Assembly: GCF_017643905.1 (NCBI RefSeq)
Contig: NZ_JAEPMO010000005.1
Location: forward strand, 1 to 56,956
DNA: 56,956 bases
DNA from: Marivita sp.
GTDB taxonomy: Bacteria; Pseudomonadota; Alphaproteobacteria; Rhodobacterales; Rhodobacteraceae
Reading direction: 5' to 3'
Below, piece after piece: positions 1 to 6,994 of the stretch. A program made the translations under genes and the position numbers. Position 1 is the stretch's first letter. Every line of letters starts with the position of its first letter. The notes under the pieces were generated by a model, which saw only the letters and a list, made by a program, of their open reading frames with translations, was not told the DNA's origin and searched no databases.

Positions 1-31
1 CGACTACGGTGCTTCATGGCAAGACCAAATT

Positions 32-65
32 GCAGGGTTTTCAATGCAATAATACAAAACCCTGC
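32..65 (-). terminator. inverted repeat, possible terminator of the phage-type block
   Basis: A perfect 10-base stem (GCAGGGTTTT at 32-41 pairing with AAAACCCTGC at 56-65) encloses a 14-base loop. It lies 58 bases beyond the stop of the last minus-strand gene of the block. The T-rich end of the stem suits a rho-independent terminator, but there is no long T tract after it, so termination is an inference. Confidence 0.45.
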
Positions 66-123
66 GGGAAATGGCTACAGGAATCACAGTTTATTCATTC
101 ATTATCAACAGCTTGGGCGTTGT

Positions 124-297
124 TCAGGACGGACTAATCAGCCGACCGAGAGCCTCAAGCTCATCACTGTCAAATGCAGCCTGATCAGCGAAATAATAAA
201 CCGGTGCTGCCTCAAGACCCTCCAGGAAGAAGCCATAGGTGGATTTGAGGCGCAGTTGCGATGCCAACCGTTTGAACTCATAGCCATAGGGGATCAT
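124..297 (-). CDS. small hypothetical protein, last gene of phage-type block
   Basis: A 57-residue protein of unknown function. The start at 297 is chosen because its ATG overlaps the TGA of the upstream nuclease gene (ATGA) and a GGAGGGC sequence sits at the right distance inside that gene, so translation is probably coupled. A longer frame starting at 345 would lie mostly inside the nuclease gene. The sequence is soluble and mixed in charge, with the motif YGFFLEGLEAAPVYYF in the middle and no signal peptide or membrane segment. Its position suggests an accessory role in phage or element DNA metabolism; no family is recognised. Confidence 0.6.
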   Translation of the reverse strand: MIPYGYEFKRLASQLRLKSTYGFFLEGLEAAPVYYFADQAAFDSDELEALGRLISPS

Positions 298-1091
298 GAC
301 TTTGCCCTCCAGCACCGCTGCGCCCAGGCACAGGGTGGATGCCAATGGCCCGCAGCCATACCCCCTTTGCAGACCACGGAGGTAGGCTCAGCCACCTCGC
401 GCGGTAGCACTTCCTGTGCATCCGATGCCTGTACCACAGCGACAGCGCGATCGCTCATCTGCTGGGCAAGCACCACATCGAACGGCACCAGTTCCGCGTA
501 GATTTCCATCGTGTCGCGATTGAGCGCGGTGAAGAGCGCCGGATTGGGCAGGTCCAGATAGGCCTGGTAGAGCGCGATCTGCGCCGCGTAGACAGGCTTT
601 GAAACGACAACCCCGCGTTTGACCGTGTCCTTCCAACTCGACACCCCGAGCGCCTTGGTTTCCCAAAGTGCGGGATAGGACATCGCGACCGGGCCGCTGA
701 CGATACAGCCGTCAATATGGCCCTTGAATCTCCCGCCCAAGACCGTGAAGCCAAACTGTCGTCCATCGTCACGCTCGGTGCGCAGATCAAACCCCGCAAG
801 GCGCATCCAGCTGGCCACCATCTCCTCGCCGCGATGGCCCGCCTCAAAAATACGTAGGGTTTTGGGCGCGAAGTCCTGACCTTCGTCTTTGGGCACGGCC
901 AGATAATCATACTGAATCTGCCGCATGCAGGCGCGGCCAAGGCCAGAAGAGCTGACATAGCGACGCGGACGCTCGCTGCGCTGTCGGGCGCCAAGGCCGA
1001 TATCGATCACATCGCTGAGAGCCGTGGTGATGTCGGGCGTGGGGCGCGATGTCGTGTAGTGCACGCCAGACCCATGGTTCAGATCAATCAT
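294..1091 (-). CDS. Cas4/AddB-like PD-(D/E)XK nuclease with likely Fe-S cluster (phage type)
   Basis: Predicted DNA exonuclease of the RecB/Cas4 type, 265 residues. The catalytic core is visible as GHIDG (Asp127) followed by WETK (Glu144, Lys146), the usual D...ExK arrangement, and QIALYQAYL at 171-179 matches the conserved helix after the core. One Cys near the N-terminus (Cys55) and three near the C-terminus (Cys241, Cys254, Cys260) match the 1+3 pattern that holds a 4Fe-4S cluster in Cas4 and AddB. The start at 1091 has GAGGT upstream. No cas genes are nearby; with the Sak4-like ATPase and the putative ssDNA-binding gene it probably forms a phage recombination module. The nuclease call is firm; the cluster is inferred from cysteine spacing. 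Confidence 0.8.
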   Translation of the reverse strand: MIDLNHGSGVHYTTSRPTPDITTALSDVIDIGLGARQRSERPRRYVSSSGLGRACMRQIQYDYLAVPKDEGQDFAPKTLRIFEAGHRGEEMVASWMRLAGFDLRTERDDGRQFGFTVLGGRFKGHIDGCIVSGPVAMSYPALWETKALGVSSWKDTVKRGVVVSKPVYAAQIALYQAYLDLPNPALFTALNRDTMEIYAELVPFDVVLAQQMSDRAVAVVQASDAQEVLPREVAEPTSVVCKGGMAAGHWHPPCAWAQRCWRAKS

Positions 1092-1101
1092 GGGGAATAC
1101 C

Positions 1102-1530
1102 TCAAAATGGAATAGGGTCTTCAGGCAGGTGACCATCGCGTTCCGGCTGTGCGCCTTGGGTCTGCATGCTGTCGATGTAGCCGGTGACCGCTGCCTCAAT
1201 CAGCTGGTCAATCTCGGCCGCGGTGCGGTCAAAAAACGGGGCCATCAGACCAAGCGCCGTCAATGCTTCCGCAAAATCCTTGCGGGCATCGCGGATGGCC
1301 TGTGCCTCGCGGGCAGTTTTATCGATCATTCCTTGTCTCCTCTTGGCGAGGTCCGCGCCGATATCTTGGCACCGGCGCGAACAGAATTTGTGGAACGGGA
1401 ACTGCGACCACTTAAGGCGCAGGCAGAAACCGAAGCCCCGGGCTTCTCGGCTGCAAAGCGCGCAGATGTCTGGGCTCCGCACGTTCGCGGCTGAAACCCT
1501 CCCTCGGAGGGTTTCCGTGACGCCACTCAC
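1102..1530 (-). CDS. DUF6511-like phage protein with N-terminal Cys motif
   Basis: A 142-residue protein resembling DUF6511 proteins of alphaproteobacterial prophages: a short Cys-rich zinc-finger-like start (CALCSREARGFGF, then KFCSRRCQDI) followed by the linker RRQGMIDKT, a helical region, and a C-terminus ending DPIPF. The GTG start at 1530 is chosen because it overlaps the stop of the upstream gene (GTGA). A shorter form from the ATG at 1329, which has a GGAGACAAGGA sequence upstream, is also possible and would lack the Cys region. Four cysteines could bind one metal ion. The biochemical role is unknown; the family is remembered from prophage contexts. Confidence 0.65.
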   Translation of the reverse strand: MSGVTETLRGRVSAANVRSPDICALCSREARGFGFCLRLKWSQFPFHKFCSRRCQDIGADLAKRRQGMIDKTAREAQAIRDARKDFAEALTALGLMAPFFDRTAAEIDQLIEAAVTGYIDSMQTQGAQPERDGHLPEDPIPF

Positions 1531-1754
1531 CCCATCAGCAAGTTTTCGAGCTCCGGATGCGCCGCCGGTTTCTCCCGTATCTTGACGGAAGCCAGGACGA
1601 CGAAACGGCTGATGGCCACCGAGGCCATGGCGTCGAGATCCGTGAGCCGCAGGCTTGCGATGGGCCGGTCCAGTCTTCCGCGGGCCTCGAGCCATTTACC
1701 GATATCCTTTGCCGCTTCGCGCGTGACATGCGCCTGCCATTCATCCGGGGTCAT
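1527..1754 (-). CDS. small hypothetical phage-type protein
   Basis: A 75-residue, mostly helical soluble protein of unknown function. It starts with MTPDEWQAHV at 1754, five bases after the stop of the putative ssDNA-binding gene, and its TGA overlaps the GTG start of the next gene, so it sits inside a packed operon. No metal-binding, membrane or catalytic motif is seen. The compact placement between recognisable recombination genes argues that it is a real gene. Confidence 0.6.
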   Translation of the reverse strand: MTPDEWQAHVTREAAKDIGKWLEARGRLDRPIASLRLTDLDAMASVAISRFVVLASVKIREKPAAHPELENLLMG

Positions 1755-1758
1755 GGGC

Positions 1759-2478
1759 TCAGCTGTTCAGCCAGGCCGGAGCGCCACCGCGTGTTGCCGC
1801 CGATGTGGGCGCGCCAGGCTGCGCTTGCGCGGCCGGGGCCTGCTGTGGCGCGTTGGACCAGCCCGTCTGGGCAGGCGCTTGTGCGTTCCAAGCTGCCGGC
1901 ACCGCCGCCAATGATTTACGCGGCGGCGCATTTACCGGCTCAGGAGGGACGATTTCCCCCCGCATGATCGCGGCGTAGGCCGGCTCATTTGGCAGCACCA
2001 CGTTCGCGATCTTGTTGCTGTCGCGGTAGTTCGGGTTGTCCGGGGCCTCAACCATGATCCGCGCAGCAAATGTGATGCCGTCAAGCTGCTTGAGCCCGGC
2101 GATCACTCGCTTGGAACGAGCCGACTCGCTCAAATCATCAGGTTTGAGGCCAAGTGCACTGTCGATCATCGCCCGGAACGTGCTTTTCGAGATGTTCCAG
2201 CCCTTCGATTGGCCCTTTTCGTCGAGCTTGCCGCCCGCAACTGTGAAGTTCTGCCAGAACTTGCGCCGAGCATAGGGGCCCTCGGTCACGGTAAATTCAC
2301 AGTCGAGCATCTTCGCATCGCTGTGCGGCGAGGCTTTCAGCAGCCCTGCATCCATTTCACTGGCGCCATTTGCTCCACCGGGGCGGAGTTTCATCATCAC
2401 CTTGGCAAACGTGCCATCGGGGATCAGCTCGCCCATCGGGGCCATTTGTGGGCCCGCGTCATTCAAATCAAAACTCAT
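1759..2478 (-). CDS. putative phage ssDNA-binding protein (DUF669-like)
   Basis: A 239-residue protein beginning MSFDLNDAGPQ. Residues about 10-160 look like a compact fold in which the phrase YARRKFWQNFTV and the 'CEFTVTEGPY' strand resemble DUF669-type phage proteins, often found beside RecA-like annealing ATPases and thought to act as single-strand binding proteins. The last 60 residues are rich in Ala, Pro and Gln and look disordered, as SSB tails do, although the tip (AWLNS) is not acidic. The ATG at 2478 is preferred over the longer frame to 2544, because the latter overlaps the ATPase gene. Function is inferred from fold-like features and neighbours. Confidence 0.55.
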   Translation of the reverse strand: MSFDLNDAGPQMAPMGELIPDGTFAKVMMKLRPGGANGASEMDAGLLKASPHSDAKMLDCEFTVTEGPYARRKFWQNFTVAGGKLDEKGQSKGWNISKSTFRAMIDSALGLKPDDLSESARSKRVIAGLKQLDGITFAARIMVEAPDNPNYRDSNKIANVVLPNEPAYAAIMRGEIVPPEPVNAPPRKSLAAVPAAWNAQAPAQTGWSNAPQQAPAAQAQPGAPTSAATRGGAPAWLNS

Positions 2479-2497
2479 GGGATATGTCCTTTTCTGT

Positions 2498-3361
2498 TCA
2501 GACTGGGGATGAAGTGGGAGGGGTCGATGCCGAGCGGCCGTCAATCTTGGCCAGCAGCGCTGCGAGGTCCGGCGGCTCGGTCATGTCGAGGCGGCCCGAG
2601 CGATCCTTGGCCGGAAGGCCCCAAGGATTGCCGGATTTACATACAAGGCGACGGTCCGTGGATGTCACATCGAGCGTCCACGCGTCGTCCACATCCTTGC
2701 CAAAAAGCTGCATGGAGATGACCTGATCGACGATGCCCGGTAATTCACGGCCCGCTTTGGTGCCTTCCATTTGCGGCACCCAGGACGACGCTCCGTACTC
2801 ATCGGTGACCTTTTCCAGGACGCCGACAAATATGACGGTCTTGCCGCGCGCATGTTGCAGGTGCTTGAGAGCCTGAATCACCTCGCGGCCCAAAAGACCG
2901 TAAGCACCGCGCACATCCGGCTTGCCCGTGCGGTCCGAAAACGCCTCCGGCTGCTGTTTGGCATAGGCCATCGCCTGACGTGTCAGATCGGTGATGCTGT
3001 CAACGAAAATGATCGAGCGGTCTTTGAGAAAGGCTTCCAGCCTGCTTTCGGCATATTCGCGCTGCACATGGGCGTGATATTCCAGACCATAATAACTGCC
3101 TGGGTGCTGCGCTGGATCCGGGCCTCCGATCAGGATCACAAGATCCCGAAAATCGGGAAAGCTGCGGATCGGGATGCTGGGCCCGCGCCAGTCCTGAACG
3201 GATTTCATGCCAGCCTCGAGATCGAAACACACCGCCTTGTCTGCGGGCAGCGTCTTGATCAGCGTGGTTTTCCCCACGCCCGGCGGGCCGAATACCGCCA
3301 GCGAAGTCTTGTTTTCGGATGCCGACAATCGTTCGTCAGCGGTGATGATGCGCAATGCCAT
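2498..3361 (-). CDS. Sak4-like AAA/RecA-fold phage recombination ATPase
   Basis: A 287-residue P-loop ATPase. Walker A is GPPGVGKTT at residues 25-33, Walker B is SIIFVDSITDL near residue 115, and a later strand TVIFVGVLEKV fits the sensor region of the RecA-like core. This arrangement matches phage proteins of the AAA_24/Sak4 group, which promote single-strand annealing and work with a phage SSB. The start at 3361 has AAAGGAG upstream. Its neighbours (putative SSB-like protein and Cas4/AddB-like nuclease downstream) support a recombination role. A replicative or packaging ATPase is less likely given the small size and the missing helicase motifs. Confidence 0.75.
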   Translation of the reverse strand: MALRIITADERLSASENKTSLAVFGPPGVGKTTLIKTLPADKAVCFDLEAGMKSVQDWRGPSIPIRSFPDFRDLVILIGGPDPAQHPGSYYGLEYHAHVQREYAESRLEAFLKDRSIIFVDSITDLTRQAMAYAKQQPEAFSDRTGKPDVRGAYGLLGREVIQALKHLQHARGKTVIFVGVLEKVTDEYGASSWVPQMEGTKAGRELPGIVDQVISMQLFGKDVDDAWTLDVTSTDRRLVCKSGNPWGLPAKDRSGRLDMTEPPDLAALLAKIDGRSASTPPTSSPV

Positions 3362-3466
3362 GGCGCGCTCCTTTGGTTGGGTGAAAAATCAACGGCGGCA
3401 GGGGGTGACCGGGCGCCGAAGGGGAGCCTGCCCTGCCTTTCGGTCAGGGCGTCCCCACCGCCGTAT

Positions 3467-3952
3467 TCAGGGTGCTTTGACCGGCTCGAGTTTGAAGCTG
3501 GCCTTACCGGAGCCGACCGTTCGCGCGGGCTCGAACCCCTTGCGCCAGGCCTCGGGCAGCGCAGTGTATTTGCGCTCCGAGACGGTCAGCTTGGTGTCGA
3601 TGAATTCGGCCGGATCGTCACCGCTGTCGGAGATGCTCCGTGCAATCTGCGCCAGCTTCTCCTGATCCCACTCGATGCGCTTGGGCAGATCAGCCACCAC
3701 CGTATAATCGCCATCAACAAGTCGAACCGTACCGGTGTCCTTGCCACAGGCACGACGGGCCTCCGCGGCGCGCGTGGCGTAGCGGACCTCAAGGGCTGTG
3801 TTGAAGCGCGCGGTGGCGGCCTTCAGCTGCTTGCCGGCATGGTCAAGTTCGCCTTGAAGGGCGGCCAGCAACGCGACCGGCATCTGCGCCAACTCGCCCA
3901 TCGGCATCTTGAGCATGTCATCCGCGCTCGGGATGTTTTGAGGATAGGTCAT
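3467..3952 (-). CDS. hypothetical phage-type protein
   Basis: A 161-residue soluble protein of unknown function starting MTYPQNIPSADDMLKMP. The ATG at 3952 has AAAGGAG just upstream and is preferred over the long N-terminal extension that would cover the neighbouring gene. The N-terminal half is helical with a coiled-coil tendency (LLAALQGELDHAGKQLKAA); the C-terminal half contains a run KRIEWDQEKL and a repeated 'KYTALPEAWRKGFEPART' style segment that recalls small phage proteins made beside recombination genes. It is transcribed with the ATPase 105 bases downstream. Confidence 0.65.
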   Translation of the reverse strand: MTYPQNIPSADDMLKMPMGELAQMPVALLAALQGELDHAGKQLKAATARFNTALEVRYATRAAEARRACGKDTGTVRLVDGDYTVVADLPKRIEWDQEKLAQIARSISDSGDDPAEFIDTKLTVSERKYTALPEAWRKGFEPARTVGSGKASFKLEPVKAP

Positions 3953-3978
3953 TGGGTCTCCTTTCTGGGGGGTATGGG

Positions 3979-4314
3979 TCAGGCAGCTTCCGCCAGCTGC
4001 GCGACAGCTCTTGCCGTGCGGGATGTCTTGGGTCGGGCGATGGCCAGATAGGCAAAGCGGTCTAGCCCCAGCCGTTGCTGGACGAGGTGAACGAGGCCCG
4101 CCGTTTCGCTCCAGAAGGCACGGTCGCGTAGACACGCCAGCTCCGTGCGGGCATTCGGGTCCAAATCTGACGTGACCTTGTCGGCATCCACCGCGAGATA
4201 GCCGCGGTGATATTCCAGACGGTCGCCTGGTATGGCCTGCGCCACCCAAGCACAGAACTCGATTTCTGACAGCGGTCGGCTGGCGCGGACCGTAATAAAG
4301 GGGTTGTTGGCCAT
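3979..4314 (-). CDS. hypothetical phage-type protein
   Basis: A 111-residue protein of unknown function. The start at 4314 is supported by a strong GGAGGAG sequence upstream. The text EIEFCAWVAQAIPGDRLEYHRGYL suggests an alpha/beta N-terminal fold, followed by a segment (RDRAFWSETAGLVHLVQQRLG) that looks like a winged helix or similar small DNA-associated fold. It lies directly downstream of the sigma-factor-like gene and upstream of other phage-type genes. Confidence 0.6.
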   Translation of the reverse strand: MANNPFITVRASRPLSEIEFCAWVAQAIPGDRLEYHRGYLAVDADKVTSDLDPNARTELACLRDRAFWSETAGLVHLVQQRLGLDRFAYLAIARPKTSRTARAVAQLAEAA

Positions 4315-4342
4315 GAAAACGATCTCCTCCTTTTGCCTCTAC

Positions 4343-4936
4343 TCACACCACGGCGAGATCGTCCCAGGCGGGACCGAGCCCGTAGGCGGTGAGGACGTGA
4401 CGGAGATCGGAAACGCGGCGGTAGAGCGCGGATCGGCTGCCGAAACCCTCGGCCGCGAGCGCCGTGACGGGGCGATGCGCCAGCGCCGCGCAGAAACGGC
4501 GATCCTCGGCCGGCAGCTGCGCGAGCGCTGACTGCAGGGCATGTTGAAGTTCGGTGACAGCAACAGCGCAGCAGGTCTGGCCGTGCCAGGCGGAAAGCCC
4601 ATCATCCTCAGTCAGCGTGTCACCGACCGGCTCGCGAGCTCCGGACAGCGGCACATCGAGCGAAAGCAGCGGCCCACCCTGTGCACGGCGCTGCCGATGG
4701 TACCGCATCGCGATCCGTGAAGACTGGTTGCGCAGGACGATGTTGGCGAAGGCGCCAATGCTGCCGCGCGCGGGGTCGTAACCGGGCAAGCGGCGCAAAA
4801 GATCGACCAGAAGGTCCTGGCCCAGATCCTCGCGCTCGTAGACCGGCAGACATAGCTTTCGCCGCAGCCTTTGCGCCGCCGCATCGGCCTCACGGATGAC
4901 GGTTTCAATGTCGTCGGGAGAAATTTCGATCTGCAT
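4343..4936 (-). CDS. sigma-70-like RNA polymerase sigma factor, phage/element type
   Basis: A 197-residue protein with the two-domain layout of a small sigma-70/ECF factor. Region 2 is recognisable in REDLGQDLLVDLLRRL followed by GSIGAFANIVLRN (residues about 35-70), and region 4 in ALAQLPAEDRRFCAAL followed by a helix-turn-helix ending SALYRRVSDLRHVL (about 140-180). It is the first gene of the minus-strand block, so it could switch on that block or late genes left of the window. No anti-sigma gene is adjacent. A non-sigma regulator with the same HTH is the main alternative. Confidence 0.7.
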   Translation of the reverse strand: MQIEISPDDIETVIREADAAAQRLRRKLCLPVYEREDLGQDLLVDLLRRLPGYDPARGSIGAFANIVLRNQSSRIAMRYHRQRRAQGGPLLSLDVPLSGAREPVGDTLTEDDGLSAWHGQTCCAVAVTELQHALQSALAQLPAEDRRFCAALAHRPVTALAAEGFGSRSALYRRVSDLRHVLTAYGLGPAWDDLAVV

Positions 4937-5070
4937 CGCTGTGCACCTCGGTCATCGTTTCTGATGAGCCCAAGATGCCGGATACGGTCGGTGCGCAGGT
5001 GGGAATGGGGTGGGAATAAAGTGGGGGTTTGGTGGGCCGCACTGTTTTTGTTAGCCCGGTGAGAATAGAA

Positions 5071-5175
5071 TTGCCGCGGCAAACTACATAGCGGCCGCTA
5101 AAACTAAAAAGCGCAAAATCACGCATAGATAACGCGCTCATGCGATCTGCTGTTGATGTTGGATCACCGCGGTGA
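5071..5175. promoter_or_regulatory. three 12-base palindromes in a divergent control region
   Basis: The 336-base gap 4937-5272 between the sigma-like gene (minus) and the HNH gene (plus) has no gene I can support. It holds three perfect palindromes: TTGCCGCGGCAA at 5071-5082, TAGCGGCCGCTA at 5089-5100 and TCACCGCGGTGA at 5164-5175. The first two are 18 bases apart centre to centre and are followed by an AT-rich stretch (5101-5119). They look like operator half-sites for a dimeric repressor controlling the divergent promoters. The regulator is not identified in the window. Confidence 0.5.
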
Positions 5176-5272
5176 ATACTGTGCTTCGATCGCGAGCTGT
5201 TGATGATTGTGCGACTTGAGAGTACCGTGATAAATTCCATGATCGTTCACAGCGACGGAGGCGTGCTCGACG

Positions 5273-5962
5273 ATGGCGGACCTAATTTTTGACCGGGAGC
5301 ACGCCACGGAAGCGATCGGTTTGGCAAAGACCAAAGGGCAGGAATGGCTATATGAAAGCTATCCCAAGCCAAACGGACAGAAGCGCCGGTCGAGCACGGG
5401 TTTTCTGATGCACGAAGGCGCGGCCTACCCGGTAAAACCGCTAGGACGTCTGGCAAACGAGATTGCCGGCAACCCTATGACCGATAATCCCAGCACGAAT
5501 GATTTCAGGAAATACTTCGAGAATTTGGGGTTCCAGTTGATCGACAGCCCCGAGGACGAGGCGGAAAACGCGACTGAGCGACAGCGTCGCCTCGCCGAAG
5601 TTTGGGAACGCCCAGGCCAAGCCCGGTTTCGCCGCGCCGTCTTTGAAATGTTTGGCGCGCGCTGTGTCGTGACAGGATGCGAGACACTAATGGCGTTGGA
5701 AGCCGCACACGTTCTGCCTGTGTCCAGCAGCGGCGGCGATGAAGGATGGAATGGCATCCCTCTTCGCGCCGACTTGCACAGGCTCTTCGACGCTGGCGCC
5801 ATCATGATCGATCCTACCTCGTGGAAACTCTCGGTGGCTGATGCCGTGCGTGAGGAATACGGCCAATATCATGGTCTGAACCTCAAGCCGGTCATCGCCG
5901 GGATCGATGGAGCAGCGAAGCTGGCGGCGGCATTGCGAGAGCGAATGGAAATTATCGGCTAA
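5273..5962 (+). CDS. HNH endonuclease
   Basis: A 229-residue protein with a C-terminal HNH nuclease domain. The signature is read as CVVTGCETLMALEAAHVLP (the His-bearing strand), NGIPLRADLHRLFDAGAI (Asn and second His) and a final beta strand, matching the HNH_2-type restriction-like nucleases. The N-terminal 100 residues form a separate domain that may recognise DNA. GGAGG lies 12 bases before the ATG. It is alone on the plus strand between two minus-strand groups, and could be a stand-alone restriction enzyme or an element-encoded nuclease. No cognate methylase is adjacent. Confidence 0.8.
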   Translation: MADLIFDREHATEAIGLAKTKGQEWLYESYPKPNGQKRRSSTGFLMHEGAAYPVKPLGRLANEIAGNPMTDNPSTNDFRKYFENLGFQLIDSPEDEAENATERQRRLAEVWERPGQARFRRAVFEMFGARCVVTGCETLMALEAAHVLPVSSSGGDEGWNGIPLRADLHRLFDAGAIMIDPTSWKLSVADAVREEYGQYHGLNLKPVIAGIDGAAKLAAALRERMEIIG

Positions 5963-6043
5963 ATGCGAGCTGAACCGACCCGACTCCAACTGACGAAAGC
6001 GGACGCAAGGAAGGACGCGCGTGAGACGCAGCCGGTTACGTTT

Positions 6044-6994
6044 TCAACCGTCGACCACGATATCTGATGCTTGCACGCCGAGCCGATAACCCCAGTTGCG
6101 CACCGTCACGATCAGGGTCTTGCTCTCGGCATCGGTAAACCCGGCAGCCTTTAAAGCGTCACGCAGCTCACGGATCAGATCCTTGGCCTCGCGCGCCGTC
6201 GTGCCTTCTAAATATGGTCCAGAGGCGACGTGGTCGCGCGACTGCGCCTTTTCGAGTAAACGTTCGAACACGGGGAAAATCTGACGCGACAGAATGACGG
6301 AGCGACCATTCCATTGAACCTCGGCCGTTGCCTTTCGCACACGAAGCACGGGCGCCAGCGGGACCGGTGCCAGAGCCGCGATGTCGATCCTGGCGCCAAG
6401 GCCATTTGTGGCAGGCGTCAGCACCTCAAGGGTTGCGATGAGATGAAAGCCCGCATCATGATGTCGCCGGGCAGTCTCCGCTGGCAACGCCGGTGCGAGG
6501 ATCGTGATGTCCGAACCCCGCGCGGACTGGCGCAAGGATGCAATGATGCCGTCGCCAGACAAGGCTGCGGGCTCCAATGCGAGATACACTGCGCGCCCCA
6601 ATGGCGTATCGCCGAGCCGCCAGACATTCTCCGCAGGGCGCTTCGGGCCTGCAGCGAACCCGGCTGCGGCGCCTATCACTGATGCCAACCCCTCAGCGCC
6701 GATGTGGAACACGCGCAAATCATCCTCAGTGAGATCGACGTCGTTTCGGCGGTCCAGGGGGCACTCGGCCCGAAATGCATCACCGGCTTTCCGGATCGAC
6801 CGACACGGGAGCCCGCACTCACAGGCGTCGCAGACGTCCCAATCGGTAAGTGGCGCCTGTTCGACGAGGACACGTTTCGCAAGTAATCGGTCGAAGACCG
6901 GGCCGAAGTATGGCGCCGCAAGCTGGCCGGGCAGGATTGCGTCGTCACCAGCCTCACTCAGCCGCGTCAACAACCTCAAAATCGTCTCGGTCAT
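6044..6994 (-). CDS. unknown protein with Cys cluster and OmpR-like winged helix
   Basis: A 316-residue protein with no family I recognise as a whole. Residues 55-78 hold five cysteines (55, 58, 60, 64, 78) that could bind zinc. The last 85 residues look like an OmpR/PhoB-type winged helix: WNGRSVILSRQIFPVFERLL corresponds to the entry strand and first helix, and TVRNWGYRLG to the wing hairpin usually written TVRGRGYRL. No receiver domain is present. It overlaps the end of the upstream gene by 41 bases, so both are probably made together. A DNA-binding or sensing partner of its neighbour is a guess. Confidence 0.65.
   Translation of the reverse strand: MTETILRLLTRLSEAGDDAILPGQLAAPYFGPVFDRLLAKRVLVEQAPLTDWDVCDACECGLPCRSIRKAGDAFRAECPLDRRNDVDLTEDDLRVFHIGAEGLASVIGAAAGFAAGPKRPAENVWRLGDTPLGRAVYLALEPAALSGDGIIASLRQSARGSDITILAPALPAETARRHHDAGFHLIATLEVLTPATNGLGARIDIAALAPVPLAPVLRVRKATAEVQWNGRSVILSRQIFPVFERLLEKAQSRDHVASGPYLEGTTAREAKDLIRELRDALKAAGFTDAESKTLIVTVRNWGYRLGVQASDIVVDG

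Noticed and set aside
294-345. Longer start for the 57-residue gene at 345
   Set aside because: It would run 50 bases into the nuclease gene; the ATG at 297 has a good ribosome site and an ATGA overlap.
4905-5240. Minus-strand open frame of 111 residues over the divergent gap
   Set aside because: It overlaps the sigma-like gene start and the palindromes, has no ribosome site and no protein-like composition.
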